Positions 7,485 to 15,970 of a stretch of DNA of 64,000 nt are shown in pieces; positions within the stretch are counted from its first letter, which is position 1; every line of letters starts with the position of its first letter. The translations under genes and the position numbers were made by a program. Source of the stretch: Prevotella sp. KH2C16 (GTDB lineage Bacteria; Bacteroidota; Bacteroidia; Bacteroidales; Bacteroidaceae); assembly GCF_900113305.1 (NCBI RefSeq), contig NZ_FOOW01000006.1, positions 1 to 64,000 of the forward strand, written 5' to 3'. Under the pieces are notes generated by a model, which was given only the letters and a program-made list of their open reading frames with translations, was not told the origin of the DNA and ran no database searches.

Positions 7485-8711
7485 TTATCGGATGCCCATC
7501 GCCTTGTTGAACTTGCCGAGTTTGTCAGCGAGCTGCTCCATGTCATGCTCAATCTTTTTATTCGTAATTCGGGCATATATTTGTGTGGTCTTGATGTTGG
7601 TATGCCCCAGCATCTTCGACACGCTTTCCATCGGAACGCCCTTGCTCAGTGACATTGTGGCGAATGTATGTCTTGCAAGGTGGAAGGTCAGATTCTTCTT
7701 GATGCCACAAATATCGGCAATTTCTTTCAAATATGCGTTGGTTTTTTGATTCGTTAATATGGGAAAGAGTTTGCCGTCCCGATAGGTCTTGTGGCTGTAC
7801 TTGGCGATGATAGCCTTGGGAATATCCAGCAAGAGTACATTTGTTTCAACATTCGTCTTTTGCCGCTTGGTCATAATCCACTGCTTGTCATCGAGCGTAA
7901 CGATGTTGTCAGGCGTGAGATTGGACACGTCGATATATGCCAGTCCCGTGAAACAGGAGAAGATGAAAATATCCCTTACCAATTCCAATCGTCCTATGCT
8001 CAAATCCTTGTTGGCAATCTTCATGATTTCCTCGTCCGTGAGAAAGCCGCGATTGACAGGCTCCAAGTGAAAACGATGATTGAGGAACGGGTCGTGAAGA
8101 AGATAGCCTCGCTTTTGTGCATAGATGGTTACGGTCTTGAGTGTCTTCATTTTCTTGACCGAAGTATTGTAAGCGCAACCTGCCACAGTACCCAGATATA
8201 ACTCAAAGTCTTGTACCACGGATGGCGTGAACTCTGTAAGTCCTATATCCTTCCTTCCATACTTATGGATAAGAAATTCTGAGAAATGTCTTCTCAAAAC
8301 GCTGTACTTTTGTAAGCTGTCTTTGCTGATTGTGTGTCCGACACGCTGCTTGATGTCTTCGTTGAACCTGTCGAATACTGGGAGAAAAGTTGTGTACTCT
8401 CTGCCCTTCCCCACAAAAAACGAGCGGATTTTATCCAATGACAGAGATTCGTCATCCTCTAATTTGTGATAGATGTTATTCAGTGTAACAGAAATAGAGT
8501 CCAATGCGGCATTGGCGGACAAGGCTTCAGTCGTCCTACCTTTGATCCGGCTCGTAGCATTGTTCCACATTGTCTTGTCCACGAAGATTTTCGTAGATCC
8601 GAAATTAGCCATCTCTCCGTTAAGGAATACTCGGAGCATTACAGGCGACTTTCCTTCTTTGTTCTCATAGTTTGAGCGTAGGTAGAAGGACACCTTGAAG
8701 TTTTTTCTCAT
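7485..8711 (-). CDS. Tyrosine recombinase/integrase of an integrative element
   Basis: 408 residues. N-terminal arm-binding domain (MRKNFKVSFYLRSNYENKEG), a SAM-like core-binding domain at about 100-210, and a catalytic domain. Visible catalytic residues are KRQKTN (beta-strand Lys), HLARHTFAT (H..R), GHTNIKTTQIYARI (His and nucleophile Tyr). The first catalytic Arg is absent: the usual TGLR position reads FTGLAYIDV, as in IntDOT-like integrases, where this Arg is also not conserved. The start is supported by a promoter at 8744-8775. The gene is intact although the element around it is decayed. Confidence 0.9.
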   Translation of the reverse strand: MRKNFKVSFYLRSNYENKEGKSPVMLRVFLNGEMANFGSTKIFVDKTMWNNATSRIKGRTTEALSANAALDSISVTLNNIYHKLEDDESLSLDKIRSFFVGKGREYTTFLPVFDRFNEDIKQRVGHTISKDSLQKYSVLRRHFSEFLIHKYGRKDIGLTEFTPSVVQDFELYLGTVAGCAYNTSVKKMKTLKTVTIYAQKRGYLLHDPFLNHRFHLEPVNRGFLTDEEIMKIANKDLSIGRLELVRDIFIFSCFTGLAYIDVSNLTPDNIVTLDDKQWIMTKRQKTNVETNVLLLDIPKAIIAKYSHKTYRDGKLFPILTNQKTNAYLKEIADICGIKKNLTFHLARHTFATMSLSKGVPMESVSKMLGHTNIKTTQIYARITNKKIEHDMEQLADKLGKFNKAMGIR

Positions 8712-8743
8712 AATGCATCTTTCTTTTGTGTAGCACTCGGCTG

Positions 8744-8775
8744 CAAAGTTAATACTTAATATGTTAAAAAAGAAA
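8744..8775 (-). promoter_or_regulatory. Promoter of the integrase gene
   Basis: On the minus strand TTTC (8772-8775), a 20-bp spacer and TAACTTTG (8744-8751) match the Bacteroidetes promoter pattern; the start codon is 33 bases downstream. Confidence 0.6.
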
Positions 8776-8933
8776 GAGTTGATGGCGTCAATATGGTATT
8801 CAGAATCCCGTCACTGCTACATTTTTTGCTACTGTAATTTTTGTGTAGCAATAAGTGTAGCAGAAATTGACCGAAAGATGACCGTCAAAACATAGGGTTA
8901 TGCCGTCAGGCAATGGAGGTATATACAAAGAAA
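8776..8933. other. Junction region between integrase promoter and tRNA-Ser terminator
   Basis: No gene seen. It is likely to contain the right boundary of the element remnant, but no att-type direct repeat could be recognised within the window. Confidence 0.4.
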
Positions 8934-8965
8934 AATCGTTGTAAAACCTTGATTTTACAACGATT
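8934..8965 (-). terminator. Intrinsic terminator downstream of tRNA-Ser
   Basis: A perfect 13-bp stem (8934-8946 with 8953-8965) with a 6-base loop. On the minus strand it is followed by TTTTTCTTT. It lies 58 bases past the tRNA 3' end and would end its transcript before the integrase region. Confidence 0.75.
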
Positions 8966-9023
8966 AGCTAATTTTTGAAGGCTTATTTGAAGACCCTTAT
9001 GAAGTCCTTTTAAAACCTCTTAG

Positions 9024-9108
9024 CGGAAAGGGAGGGATTCGAACCCCCGGTACCTCTCGGTACGACGGTTTTCAAGACCGTTGTAATCGACCACTCTACC
9101 ACCTTTCC
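9024..9108 (-). tRNA. tRNA-Ser (anticodon UGA)
   Basis: The minus-strand sequence folds as an 85-nt class II tRNA. Acceptor strands are GGAAAGG and CTTTCC with discriminator G. The anticodon loop CTTGAAA lies between ACGGT and ACCGT arms, giving anticodon TGA. A long variable arm (GTACCGAGAGGTAC) and a GGTTCGAATCC T-arm are present. CCA is not encoded. Its 3' end faces the element remnant. Confidence 0.95.
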
Positions 9109-9252
9109 TTGCGATTCCAAGAATCGGCTTTGGTCGAAAAGCGAGTGCAAAGGTATGGATTTTATGCGAGAAAGCAGAAATGGAAAGAGAAAATCACCAT
9201 ACGATTAACTATTATTAACAAACCTTGCTGGCGGACATTATCTTAAAAGGAG

Positions 9253-9260
9253 TAATTTTG
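9253..9260 (+). promoter_or_regulatory. -7 box of the mutS2 promoter
   Basis: TAATTTTG fits TAnnTTTG and lies 71 bp before the chosen ATG. No good -33 element is seen at the right distance. Confidence 0.45.
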
Positions 9261-9330
9261 CAATACCGTGCGAAGTGCCTTCCGCTGTAAGGAGTGGCAT
9301 CGGCAACCATCACACGCAAGAGACAAGACG

Positions 9331-11910
9331 ATGATATATCCAAAGAACTTTGAACAGAAGATAGGATTCAGCGAGATTCGCGAACTGCTCAACGCCCGCT
9401 GCCTGACGGCATTGGGCAAGGCATGCGTCGCCCGGATAACCTTCTCCACCGACGCAGAGCTCATCAACAGCCAGATGGAGCAGACGCGCGAGTTGCGCCG
9501 CATACGGCAGGGAGAGGACGGTCTGCCCCTCGGAGCCTTCTTCGACATCCGTGAAAGCATGAAGCGGCTGCGAGTGACGGGCACCTACCTCGAGGAAGAA
9601 GAGCTCTTTGATCTTCAGCGAACGCTCCAGACAATACATGCTTTGGTAAAGTTTCTGAAGAGCGGCGAAGAGGCGGCCGACGGCCGGACGGTCTACGACT
9701 ATCCTGCCCTGGCCGAACTCACCGACGGCGTCATCCCCATGCCTACCGTCATCCAGCGCATCATGCAGGTGCTGGACAAGTTCGGGCATATACGCGACAA
9801 CGCTTCGCCCGAACTGGCCGACATCCGCAGGGAACTGGCCCGGACGCAGAATTCCATATCGGGCATCCTGAACAACATCCTTCTCTCGGCGCAGAAAGAC
9901 GGGCTGGTAGACAAGGATGTGGCACCCACCCTGCGCGACGGACGCCTGGTACTGCCCGTGGCCCCGGGCCTGAAGCGCAAGATACGGGGCATCGTGCACG
10001 ATGAGAGCGCCAGCGGTCGCACGGTCTACATAGAGCCGGCGGAAGTCGTAGAAGCCAACAACCGCATTCGCGAACTCAAGAGCGACGAGCGACATGAGGT
10101 GGTGCGAATCCTGCGTGAGGTGGCCGATTTCGTCCGTCCGCACAGCGAGGAAATCCTCTTCTCGCTTGAATTCCTTGCACAGGTAGACTTCCTTCAGGCC
10201 AAGGCCGACCTCGCCGAGAGCATGCGGGCGATGGAGCCGGAGGTGGAAGACCACCCTCACATCGACTGGATTCGCGCCGAACACCCGCTCCTGAAGCGGA
10301 CACTTGAAAAGCACGGGGACAAACCGCTCGTGCCTCTCGACATCCTGCTGACGGCCGAGAAGCACATTCTCATCATCTCGGGACCCAACGCCGGCGGAAA
10401 GTCGGTATGCCTGAAGACCGTGGGACTGCTGCAATACATGCTCCAATGCGGCCTGAGCATCCCTGTAGGAGACCGCTCGAAAACCGGTGTCTTCGAGGAC
10501 ATTATGATAGACATAGGCGATGAGCAGAGTCTGGAGAACGACCTCTCCACCTACTCCTCGCATCTGCTCAACATGAAAAACATGATGAAGCAGGCCGGCA
10601 AGGAGACCCTCATCCTCATCGACGAGTTCGGAACGGGAACGGAGCCCGCCATCGGAGGTGCCATCGCCGAAGCCGTGCTCGACCGTCTGATGCGCGATGG
10701 AGCCTGGGGTGTGATAACCACCCATTACCAGAACCTGAAGCATTTTGCCGACAATCACGAAGGTGTGGCCAACGGGGCGATGCTCTACGACCGGGGCGAG
10801 ATGCGCCCGCTCTTCCAGCTGGCGATAGGAAGACCGGGAAGTTCGTTCGCCATCGAGATTGCCCGCAAGATCGGCTTGCCGGAAGAGGTCATCCATGAAG
10901 CCTCCGAAATCGTGGGCGCCGACTATATACAAAGCGACAAATACCTGCAGGATATCGTGCGCGACAAACGCTATTGGGAGAACAAACGCCAGAACATCCA
11001 CCAGCGGGAAAAGGACTTGGAGCAGCGCATCGCGCACTATGAGACCGACATCACTAACATCAATCAGGAACGGAAGGAGATCCTGCGCAAGGCAAAACAG
11101 CAAGCCGAGGAACTCCTCAGCGAGACCAACCGCAAGATAGAGAACACCATCCGGGAAATCCGGGAAAACCAAGCACACAAGGAAGAGACGCGCCGCATCC
11201 GTGAGGAGCTGGAGCAATTCAAGCAGGATGTCGCAGAAATCGACACCCGGGAAAACGATGACAAGATTGCCCGCAAGATAGCCCAGATACAGCAGCGCAA
11301 GGAAAGAAAGGCCCAGCGCAAGGCTGAAAAGGCCGAACGCGAGGAGAAGGCAGCGGAAAGCCTCCGACGCACAGCGCGAAAAGCTGCGGAAGCAGACAGT
11401 TCCGCACCCTTGAAAGAAGGCGATTCCGTTCGCATAAAAGGCACGAAGTCGGTCGGTACCCTCGAGAGTATGGATGGCAAGATGGGCACCGCCATCTTCG
11501 GAGGAATGAAAACCCGCCTCCGACTTGACAGGCTGGAACGCGCGGAAGGGTCTTCAGCCCAGGAATCGGAAGCCCCATCCAAGACCAAGGCCGACGAGCT
11601 CAAGGAAAGCCTGCAGGCCTTCCACATCTCCCACATAACACAGAATACCATCGACGACCATCGCAGAAATTTCCGTCAGGACTTGGATATCAGGGGCATG
11701 AGGGGCGACGAAGCCCTGAACGCCGTACAGTATTTCATCGACGACGCCATCCTGGCAGGCATGCCGAGGGTGAGGATTCTCCACGGCAAGGGCAATGGCA
11801 TCCTCCGCCAGCTCATACGCCAGTATCTGGCAACGGTGCCCAATGTAACGCACTTTGCCGACGAGCATGTACAGTTCGGGGGAGCGGGAATCACCGTGGT
11901 AGATATGTAA
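9331..11910 (+). CDS. mutS2: MutS2 family ATPase/Smr nuclease
   Basis: An 859-residue MutS2 protein, a suppressor of homologous recombination and, in some species, a factor acting on collided ribosomes. The MutS core carries Walker A GPNAGGKS at about residues 351-358 and Walker B TLILIDEFGTGTEP near 425-438, followed by the THY signature (ITTHYQNLKHFA). Residues about 530-700 are a long charged coiled coil. The C-terminal Smr domain shows LDIRGMRGDEAL (about 784) and HGKGNGIL (about 817). It lacks the mismatch-recognition domain, as expected. ATG 9331 is chosen because MIYPKNFEQKIGF is the usual start and the 21 codons before it look non-coding. Confidence 0.95.
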   Translation: MIYPKNFEQKIGFSEIRELLNARCLTALGKACVARITFSTDAELINSQMEQTRELRRIRQGEDGLPLGAFFDIRESMKRLRVTGTYLEEEELFDLQRTLQTIHALVKFLKSGEEAADGRTVYDYPALAELTDGVIPMPTVIQRIMQVLDKFGHIRDNASPELADIRRELARTQNSISGILNNILLSAQKDGLVDKDVAPTLRDGRLVLPVAPGLKRKIRGIVHDESASGRTVYIEPAEVVEANNRIRELKSDERHEVVRILREVADFVRPHSEEILFSLEFLAQVDFLQAKADLAESMRAMEPEVEDHPHIDWIRAEHPLLKRTLEKHGDKPLVPLDILLTAEKHILIISGPNAGGKSVCLKTVGLLQYMLQCGLSIPVGDRSKTGVFEDIMIDIGDEQSLENDLSTYSSHLLNMKNMMKQAGKETLILIDEFGTGTEPAIGGAIAEAVLDRLMRDGAWGVITTHYQNLKHFADNHEGVANGAMLYDRGEMRPLFQLAIGRPGSSFAIEIARKIGLPEEVIHEASEIVGADYIQSDKYLQDIVRDKRYWENKRQNIHQREKDLEQRIAHYETDITNINQERKEILRKAKQQAEELLSETNRKIENTIREIRENQAHKEETRRIREELEQFKQDVAEIDTRENDDKIARKIAQIQQRKERKAQRKAEKAEREEKAAESLRRTARKAAEADSSAPLKEGDSVRIKGTKSVGTLESMDGKMGTAIFGGMKTRLRLDRLERAEGSSAQESEAPSKTKADELKESLQAFHISHITQNTIDDHRRNFRQDLDIRGMRGDEALNAVQYFIDDAILAGMPRVRILHGKGNGILRQLIRQYLATVPNVTHFADEHVQFGGAGITVVDM

Positions 11911-11919
11911 GGGAGAAAC

Positions 11920-11955
11920 AGAAAGGAAGCCCGGCCTCAACCGAGCTTCCTTTCT
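11920..11955. terminator. Hairpin between mutS2 and tRNA-Thr, serving both strands
   Basis: AGAAAGGAAGC (11920-11930) pairs perfectly with GCTTCCTTTCT (11945-11955), with a further CGG/CCG inside. It lies between convergent transcription units, 10 bases after the mutS2 stop and 8 bases after the tRNA-Thr 3' end, so it can terminate both. Confidence 0.7.
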
Positions 11956-11962
11956 TCAGGTG

Positions 11963-12036
11963 AGCCTCTTGTCGGATTCGAACCAACGACCCCGAGATTA
12001 CAAATCACGTGCTCTGGCCAACTGAGCTAAAGAGGC
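11963..12036 (-). tRNA. tRNA-Thr (anticodon UGU)
   Basis: Minus strand: acceptor GCCTCTT/AAGAGGC with discriminator U, D-arm AGCTCAGTTGGCCAGAGC, anticodon loop TTTGTAA giving TGT, and T-arm GTTGGTTCGAATCCGAC. 74 nt, CCA not encoded. It begins 4 bases after the end of the SRP RNA on the same strand, with no promoter between. Confidence 0.95.
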
Positions 12037-12040
12037 GGGT

Positions 12041-12136
12041 GGGCAAGCGATTCTTATCGCGCCGCTACAACCTTCTGCCCTTGCTATGTTCCCATCCTGG
12101 GGGATTCAAAGGGAGCTGGCCGTAAGAGACTTGCCC
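12041..12136 (-). ncRNA. ffs: Signal recognition particle RNA (small bacterial type, 4.5S)
   Basis: A 96-nt minus-strand RNA closed by GGGCAAG/CTTGCCC. The apical domain IV, which binds Ffh, reads CCCCAGGATGGGAACATAGC then AAGGG, with the conserved CAGG, GGAA and AGCA elements of the asymmetric and symmetric loops. The layout agrees with Bacteroidetes SRP RNAs. A consensus promoter lies immediately upstream, and tRNA-Thr directly downstream, suggesting a joint primary transcript. Confidence 0.88.
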
Positions 12137-12148
12137 GTTTTGCGCATG

Positions 12149-12180
12149 CAAAGATAGACATTTTAAACGAAAAACGAAAA
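12149..12180 (-). promoter_or_regulatory. Promoter of the SRP RNA/tRNA-Thr unit
   Basis: Minus-strand TATCTTTG at 12149-12156 with TTTT (12177-12180) 20 bp upstream. The -7 box ends 12 bases before the mature SRP RNA 5' end, an ideal distance for a start site near the RNA's first base. Confidence 0.7.
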
Positions 12181-12286
12181 GTGATAAATGAAAAACAGCC
12201 CCCCTTTAACTTATTTTATAAAATAACTAAAATTTCAAAAGATTATACCTTTAGTATTAGATAAAATGCGTATTTTTGCATCTGAT

Positions 12287-12826
12287 ATGACTTTTGCAGA
12301 AGCATTGACACAGATAAGGGCCTTTGCCCGTCAGGATGGATTTATCCTGGCACTCGCATGGATAGGGAGTTTTGCCTCTGTCCTCTATGTCCCGCAGTCA
12401 GTAATAGGGTCTCTTCTCGCCATGGCGACGCCCTTCATCGTGATATGGAGGCTGGTCAGATTCCGCAACGACGCACTGGATGGAATCATCTCTTTCCGCC
12501 GCGGACTTGTCTATTCATGGTTCACCTTCTTTTATGCAAGCCTGCTTTTCTGTCTTGCCCAGTATGTCTACTTCCGCTTTTTGGACAAGGGACTGTTCAA
12601 TTCCATACTTATTAACGCTACCCAAGTCATGTCGGAGGTCTACCAGACACAGGGAATCGACGCGAAGGATTTCACGGATGCCGTCAGCGTATTCACGAGC
12701 ATGAAGCCCATCCAGCTGTCGTTCGTCTTCATGATGCAGAATATATTCATGGGCACCATCATGTCTCTACCCATCGCGGCACTATGTATGCGGCGCGGAC
12801 CCTACAAAAGAAACTACAGAAAATGA
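12287..12826 (+). CDS. DUF4199-type integral membrane protein
   Basis: A roughly 179-residue hydrophobic protein with four likely transmembrane helices (about residues 20-40, 50-65, 75-100 and 145-165 from the chosen start). It resembles the DUF4199 family that in Bacteroidetes sits next to a GtrB-like glycosyltransferase; its function is unknown. ATG 12287 (MTFAEALTQIR) is preferred over 12266 because a TATTTTTG -7-like box lies at 12271-12278; if that box is real, the mRNA would be nearly leaderless, so the start remains uncertain. The stop overlaps the ATG at 12823 of the next frame, indicating translational coupling. Confidence 0.75.
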   Translation: MTFAEALTQIRAFARQDGFILALAWIGSFASVLYVPQSVIGSLLAMATPFIVIWRLVRFRNDALDGIISFRRGLVYSWFTFFYASLLFCLAQYVYFRFLDKGLFNSILINATQVMSEVYQTQGIDAKDFTDAVSVFTSMKPIQLSFVFMMQNIFMGTIMSLPIAALCMRRGPYKRNYRK

Positions 12827-12846
12827 AACAAAATGGAGATAAGAAA

Positions 12847-13812
12847 ATGGATATTTCTGTTGTAATACCGCTTTTCAACGAGCAGGAATCCATACCGGAG
12901 CTCTATCATTGGATAGAACGCGTCATGAAGGCCAACGGCCTCAGTTTCGAAGTGATATTCGTGAATGACGGCTCTACGGACGGCTCCTGGCAGGTGATAG
13001 AAGACCTCTGTAAGGAATCGGAAGCCGTAAAAGGCATCAAGTTCCGCCGCAACTATGGCAAGAGTCCGGCCCTCTACTGCGGATTCAAGGAGGCACAGGG
13101 GGATGTCGTCATCACGATGGACGCCGACCTGCAGGACTCCCCCGACGAGATTCCCAGCCTTTACAAGATGATAAAGGAGGACGGCTACGACCTCGTGAGC
13201 GGCTATAAGCAGAAGCGCTACGACCCTATTTCGAAGACCATCCCCACCAAGATATTCAACTGGACGGTGCGCAAGGTGAGTGGAATCCACAACCTCCACG
13301 ATTTCAACTGCGGCCTGAAAGCCTACCGGAAGGAGGTTGTAAAAAACATAGAAGTCTATGGCGAGATGCACCGTTTCATCCCCTATCTGGCCAAGAATGC
13401 CGGCTTCGACAAGATCGGCGAGAAGGTGGTTCACCACCAGGCACGCAAATACGGCCAGTCGAAGTTCATGAAGCTCAACCGCTTCGTCAACGGATACCTC
13501 GACCTGATGACGCTCTGGTTTCTGGGAACATTCGGCAAAAAGCCCATGCATGTCTTCGGTTTCCTCGGCAGCGTGATGTTCTTCATCAGCTTCATAGCCC
13601 TCGCCGTTCTGGGCGTCAACAAGATCATTGAGCTCAGCAACGGCACCTACGGAAACCTGATCACGGACTCCGCCTGGTTCTACATCTTCCTCACCACGAT
13701 GCTGATAGGCACGCAGATGTTCCTTTCAGGCTTCCTCGGCGACCTCATAAGCCGCTCCAATCCCAATCGAAACGACTATCAAATAGAGGAGAAACTGAAA
13801 TGCAAAGAATAA
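12847..13812 (+). CDS. Family 2 glycosyltransferase, GtrB/DPM1-like
   Basis: A 321-residue enzyme predicted to transfer a sugar from a nucleotide donor to polyprenyl phosphate at the inner membrane. The GT-A fold shows SVVIPLFNEQES at the N-terminus, VNDGSTDGSW, and the metal-binding MDADLQDSPDEIP near residue 92. Two C-terminal transmembrane helices (about 233-258 and 275-300) match bactoprenol glucosyl/mannosyltransferases. ATG 12847 is chosen for its GGAG ribosome site 9 bases upstream; an ATG at 12823 overlapping the previous stop is the alternative. It is followed by DUF6452 and DUF6048 genes with overlaps, one operon. Confidence 0.88.
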   Translation: MDISVVIPLFNEQESIPELYHWIERVMKANGLSFEVIFVNDGSTDGSWQVIEDLCKESEAVKGIKFRRNYGKSPALYCGFKEAQGDVVITMDADLQDSPDEIPSLYKMIKEDGYDLVSGYKQKRYDPISKTIPTKIFNWTVRKVSGIHNLHDFNCGLKAYRKEVVKNIEVYGEMHRFIPYLAKNAGFDKIGEKVVHHQARKYGQSKFMKLNRFVNGYLDLMTLWFLGTFGKKPMHVFGFLGSVMFFISFIALAVLGVNKIIELSNGTYGNLITDSAWFYIFLTTMLIGTQMFLSGFLGDLISRSNPNRNDYQIEEKLKCKE

Positions 13813-14276
13813 TCCGCCCCTTATTCTTAAGCCTCATATTGCTGGCGATGGTGTCGTGCGCAAGCATCGACTGTCCGCTAAACAACATGGTGTACGCAAA
13901 GTTCAAGTTTGCCAAGAGGGTTACCGACACCCTCACCGTGGCAGCTGAAATCTCCGACGGCAGGGATTCCATACTCTTCAACAGGGGCGTGGATGTAGAC
14001 AGCATCCAACTACCTATGAGCTACAGCCGCTCGCAGGATGTATACTACTTCGAATTCAAGGACTCCGTGAGCACGAAGACCGACAAGATTACCGTTTCTA
14101 AGGAAGACCGGCCTCACTTTGAATCGGTAGACTGCAATCCTTCCGTTTTCCATACGATAACAGGAGTGTCGACCACTCACAATGTAATTGATTCTATCGC
14201 CGTCAACAATAAAGATGTAACCTATGACGCACGCAAGCCACATCTCATCATATACCTCAAGGGCAATTCTGATTAG
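13800..14276 (+). CDS. DUF6452-like lipoprotein
   Basis: 158 residues with a lipoprotein signal (LLAMVSC, lipidated Cys at about position 20). The mature part has CPLNN, a strand-rich region and HFESVDCNPSVFHTITGV near the C-terminus, which fits the Bacteroidetes DUF6452 family from memory. Function unknown; probably a periplasmic or outer-membrane small beta protein. It overlaps the glycosyltransferase end by 13 bp and its own end is overlapped by the next gene by 53 bp. Confidence 0.7.
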   Translation: MQRIIRPLFLSLILLAMVSCASIDCPLNNMVYAKFKFAKRVTDTLTVAAEISDGRDSILFNRGVDVDSIQLPMSYSRSQDVYYFEFKDSVSTKTDKITVSKEDRPHFESVDCNPSVFHTITGVSTTHNVIDSIAVNNKDVTYDARKPHLIIYLKGNSD

Positions 14277-14916
14277 CCTGATGTTGCTGCTTTCCCTGGG
14301 CGGCCAGGCACAGCGACGCAAGAAAATCGTAGAGCAGCCCGACACCACTCCCTTTTTCCGGGGAGCCGCCGTCTCCGTCGACCTCGTGGGGGCAGGACAA
14401 CTCCTGCTGAGCAGCTACGGCCAGTATGAGGCAGCCCTCCGCATAAACCTGAAGGATAGATACTTCCCCATCATAGAGGTGGGTCTGGGTAAGGCCGACG
14501 AGGACGATGTCTCCACGAAGCTGCATTACGGGACCTCATCCCCCTATGGAAGGGTCGGCATTGACTTCAATGTGATGAAGAACAAGCATGACGACTACCG
14601 CATCTATGTGGGCGGCCGCTACGCCTTCAGCAGCTTCAAGTACGACATCTCATCGCACGGAATGACCGACCCGATATGGGGCGACCACACGGAATACAAT
14701 TATCAAGACAACAAAGGCTCCTATCACTGGTTAGAACTTGTCGGCGGCATCGATGCCAAGATATGGAAATTCGTACGCCTGGGATGGAGCGTACGCTACA
14801 AGCGACGCCTTTTCCATTCCGAAGCCGACATCGGCAATCCGTGGTATGTACCGGGATTCGGAAAGCAGGGAGGCACGAGACTTGGAGCCACTTTCAATGT
14901 AATTTTTGAACTGTAA
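14224..14916 (+). CDS. DUF6048-like outer-membrane protein
   Basis: 230 residues. A signal peptide (ILISLMLLLSLGGQAQ) precedes a beta-rich domain with alternating hydrophobic strands (RYFPIIEVGLGKADED, YRIYVGGRYAFSSFKYDIS, LGATFNVIFEL) and a terminal aromatic/Leu, as in small outer-membrane barrels. It fits the DUF6048 family by memory. It always seems to travel with the preceding DUF6452 gene, and the 53-bp overlap here supports a joint role, perhaps in envelope assembly. Confidence 0.7.
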   Translation: MTHASHISSYTSRAILISLMLLLSLGGQAQRRKKIVEQPDTTPFFRGAAVSVDLVGAGQLLLSSYGQYEAALRINLKDRYFPIIEVGLGKADEDDVSTKLHYGTSSPYGRVGIDFNVMKNKHDDYRIYVGGRYAFSSFKYDISSHGMTDPIWGDHTEYNYQDNKGSYHWLELVGGIDAKIWKFVRLGWSVRYKRRLFHSEADIGNPWYVPGFGKQGGTRLGATFNVIFEL

Positions 14917-14920
14917 CCAT

Positions 14921-15955
14921 ATGAAAACCCGGAAACGCTTGCTTTGGCAGATTCCATTTCTGCTCTTCCTCATCATAGGCTCCATCGTCATCATCCGCCA
15001 ACAGCGCTCCCTCCCCTATCAACACGACGAGGGATTCATCTTCGGAACGGTCTACCACATCACTTACCAAAGCGACCGCAACTACCAGAAGGAATATATC
15101 GAGGATGTGGGCGAGCTCAACTGGGTGAACGACGAGTTCTCCATGTTCGACAAGAACTCTACCGTCTCCCGTATCAATGCCAATAGGACTCCCATCAATA
15201 TTAGCGACCGTTTTCTTTCTGTCTACCGCCTCGCGCAGGAAGTAAGCCGGGAAACCAACGGAGCTTTCGACATCACGGTTGCCCCCTTGGTAAATGCGTG
15301 GGGGTTCGGATTCAAGCATCAGAAGCTCCCAGACAAGAAGCAAGTAGACAGCCTGCTGCAGTTCGTGGGCATGGACAAGTTCCGCATCACGCCCACCCGA
15401 CGCTACGAGAAATCCGACTCGCGGGTGATGCTCGACTTCAGCGCCATCGCTAAAGGCTATGGAGCGGATGTCGTAGCCCGCTTTCTGAAAATAAAAGGCA
15501 TCAAGAACTTCATGGTCGAGATTGGCGGAGAGGTCGTGGCGAGCGGCATCAGCGAGAAACGGGTGCCTTGGAAGATTGGCGTTACAAAGCCAGCCGACGA
15601 CTCCACCAGCACCGACATGCAACTACAGACCGTTCTGAACATTACCGATATTGCCATGGCCACCAGCGGCAACTACCGCAATTTCTATTATAAAGGTGGG
15701 CGGAAATACGCCCACACCATCGACCCGAGGACGGGATATCCCGTGCAGCACAACATTCTGTCGGCCACGGTGCTGGCAGACGAGTGCGCCAAGGCCGACG
15801 CCTATGCCACGAGCTTCATGGTACTGGGACTCGAAGGAGCCAAGAAAGTTCTCGCAAGACACCCGGAACTGATGGCTTATCTCATCTATTCCGATGCTAA
15901 AGGCAACAACGCCGTCTGGTATTCTCCTTCCCTGAAAGACAAGATATCTAAATAA
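14921..15955 (+). CDS. apbE: FAD:protein FMN transferase ApbE
   Basis: A 344-residue ApbE that covalently attaches FMN to threonine of target flavoproteins (for example NqrB/C or RnfD/G subunits) on the periplasmic side. An N-terminal membrane anchor (about 8-26) replaces the usual lipobox. Family marks: GTVYHITY, MFDKNSTVSRIN, GAFDITVAPLVNAWGFG, DFSAIAKGYGADVVA (about 171) with the conserved Gly-rich turn, and TSGNYRNFY followed by HTIDPRTGYPV carrying FAD and Mg binding residues. ATG 14921 is used; a frame start at 14906 would overlap the preceding gene and lacks a ribosome site. Confidence 0.93.
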   Translation: MKTRKRLLWQIPFLLFLIIGSIVIIRQQRSLPYQHDEGFIFGTVYHITYQSDRNYQKEYIEDVGELNWVNDEFSMFDKNSTVSRINANRTPINISDRFLSVYRLAQEVSRETNGAFDITVAPLVNAWGFGFKHQKLPDKKQVDSLLQFVGMDKFRITPTRRYEKSDSRVMLDFSAIAKGYGADVVARFLKIKGIKNFMVEIGGEVVASGISEKRVPWKIGVTKPADDSTSTDMQLQTVLNITDIAMATSGNYRNFYYKGGRKYAHTIDPRTGYPVQHNILSATVLADECAKADAYATSFMVLGLEGAKKVLARHPELMAYLIYSDAKGNNAVWYSPSLKDKISK

Positions 15956-15970
15956 CCGCCAGCCCCGACC

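Larger units (their letters stand above)
6877..8775 (-). mobile_element. Remnant of an integrative conjugative element (integrase end)
   Basis: Holds a tyrosine recombinase gene and a broken DUF1896 gene, a pair usual at the integrase end of Bacteroidales integrative elements. The left edge is the abrupt junction inside the TonB receptor near 6877. The right edge is unclear; it lies between the integrase promoter (to 8775) and the tRNA-Ser gene. No transfer genes remain and no second copy of the tRNA 3' end is seen in the window, so the rest of the element has been lost or moved. Confidence 0.65.

Noticed and set aside
9024..9108. The tRNA-Ser 3' end as the attachment site of the neighbouring integrase element
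   Set aside because: A terminator hairpin (8934-8965) lies between the tRNA and the element, and no duplicated tRNA 3' end is seen in the window, so the case is too weak to call.
9310..11217. A 635-codon minus-strand open frame inside mutS2
   Set aside because: It is the antisense shadow of a well-conserved gene in GC-rich DNA. It has no family resemblance and no promoter.
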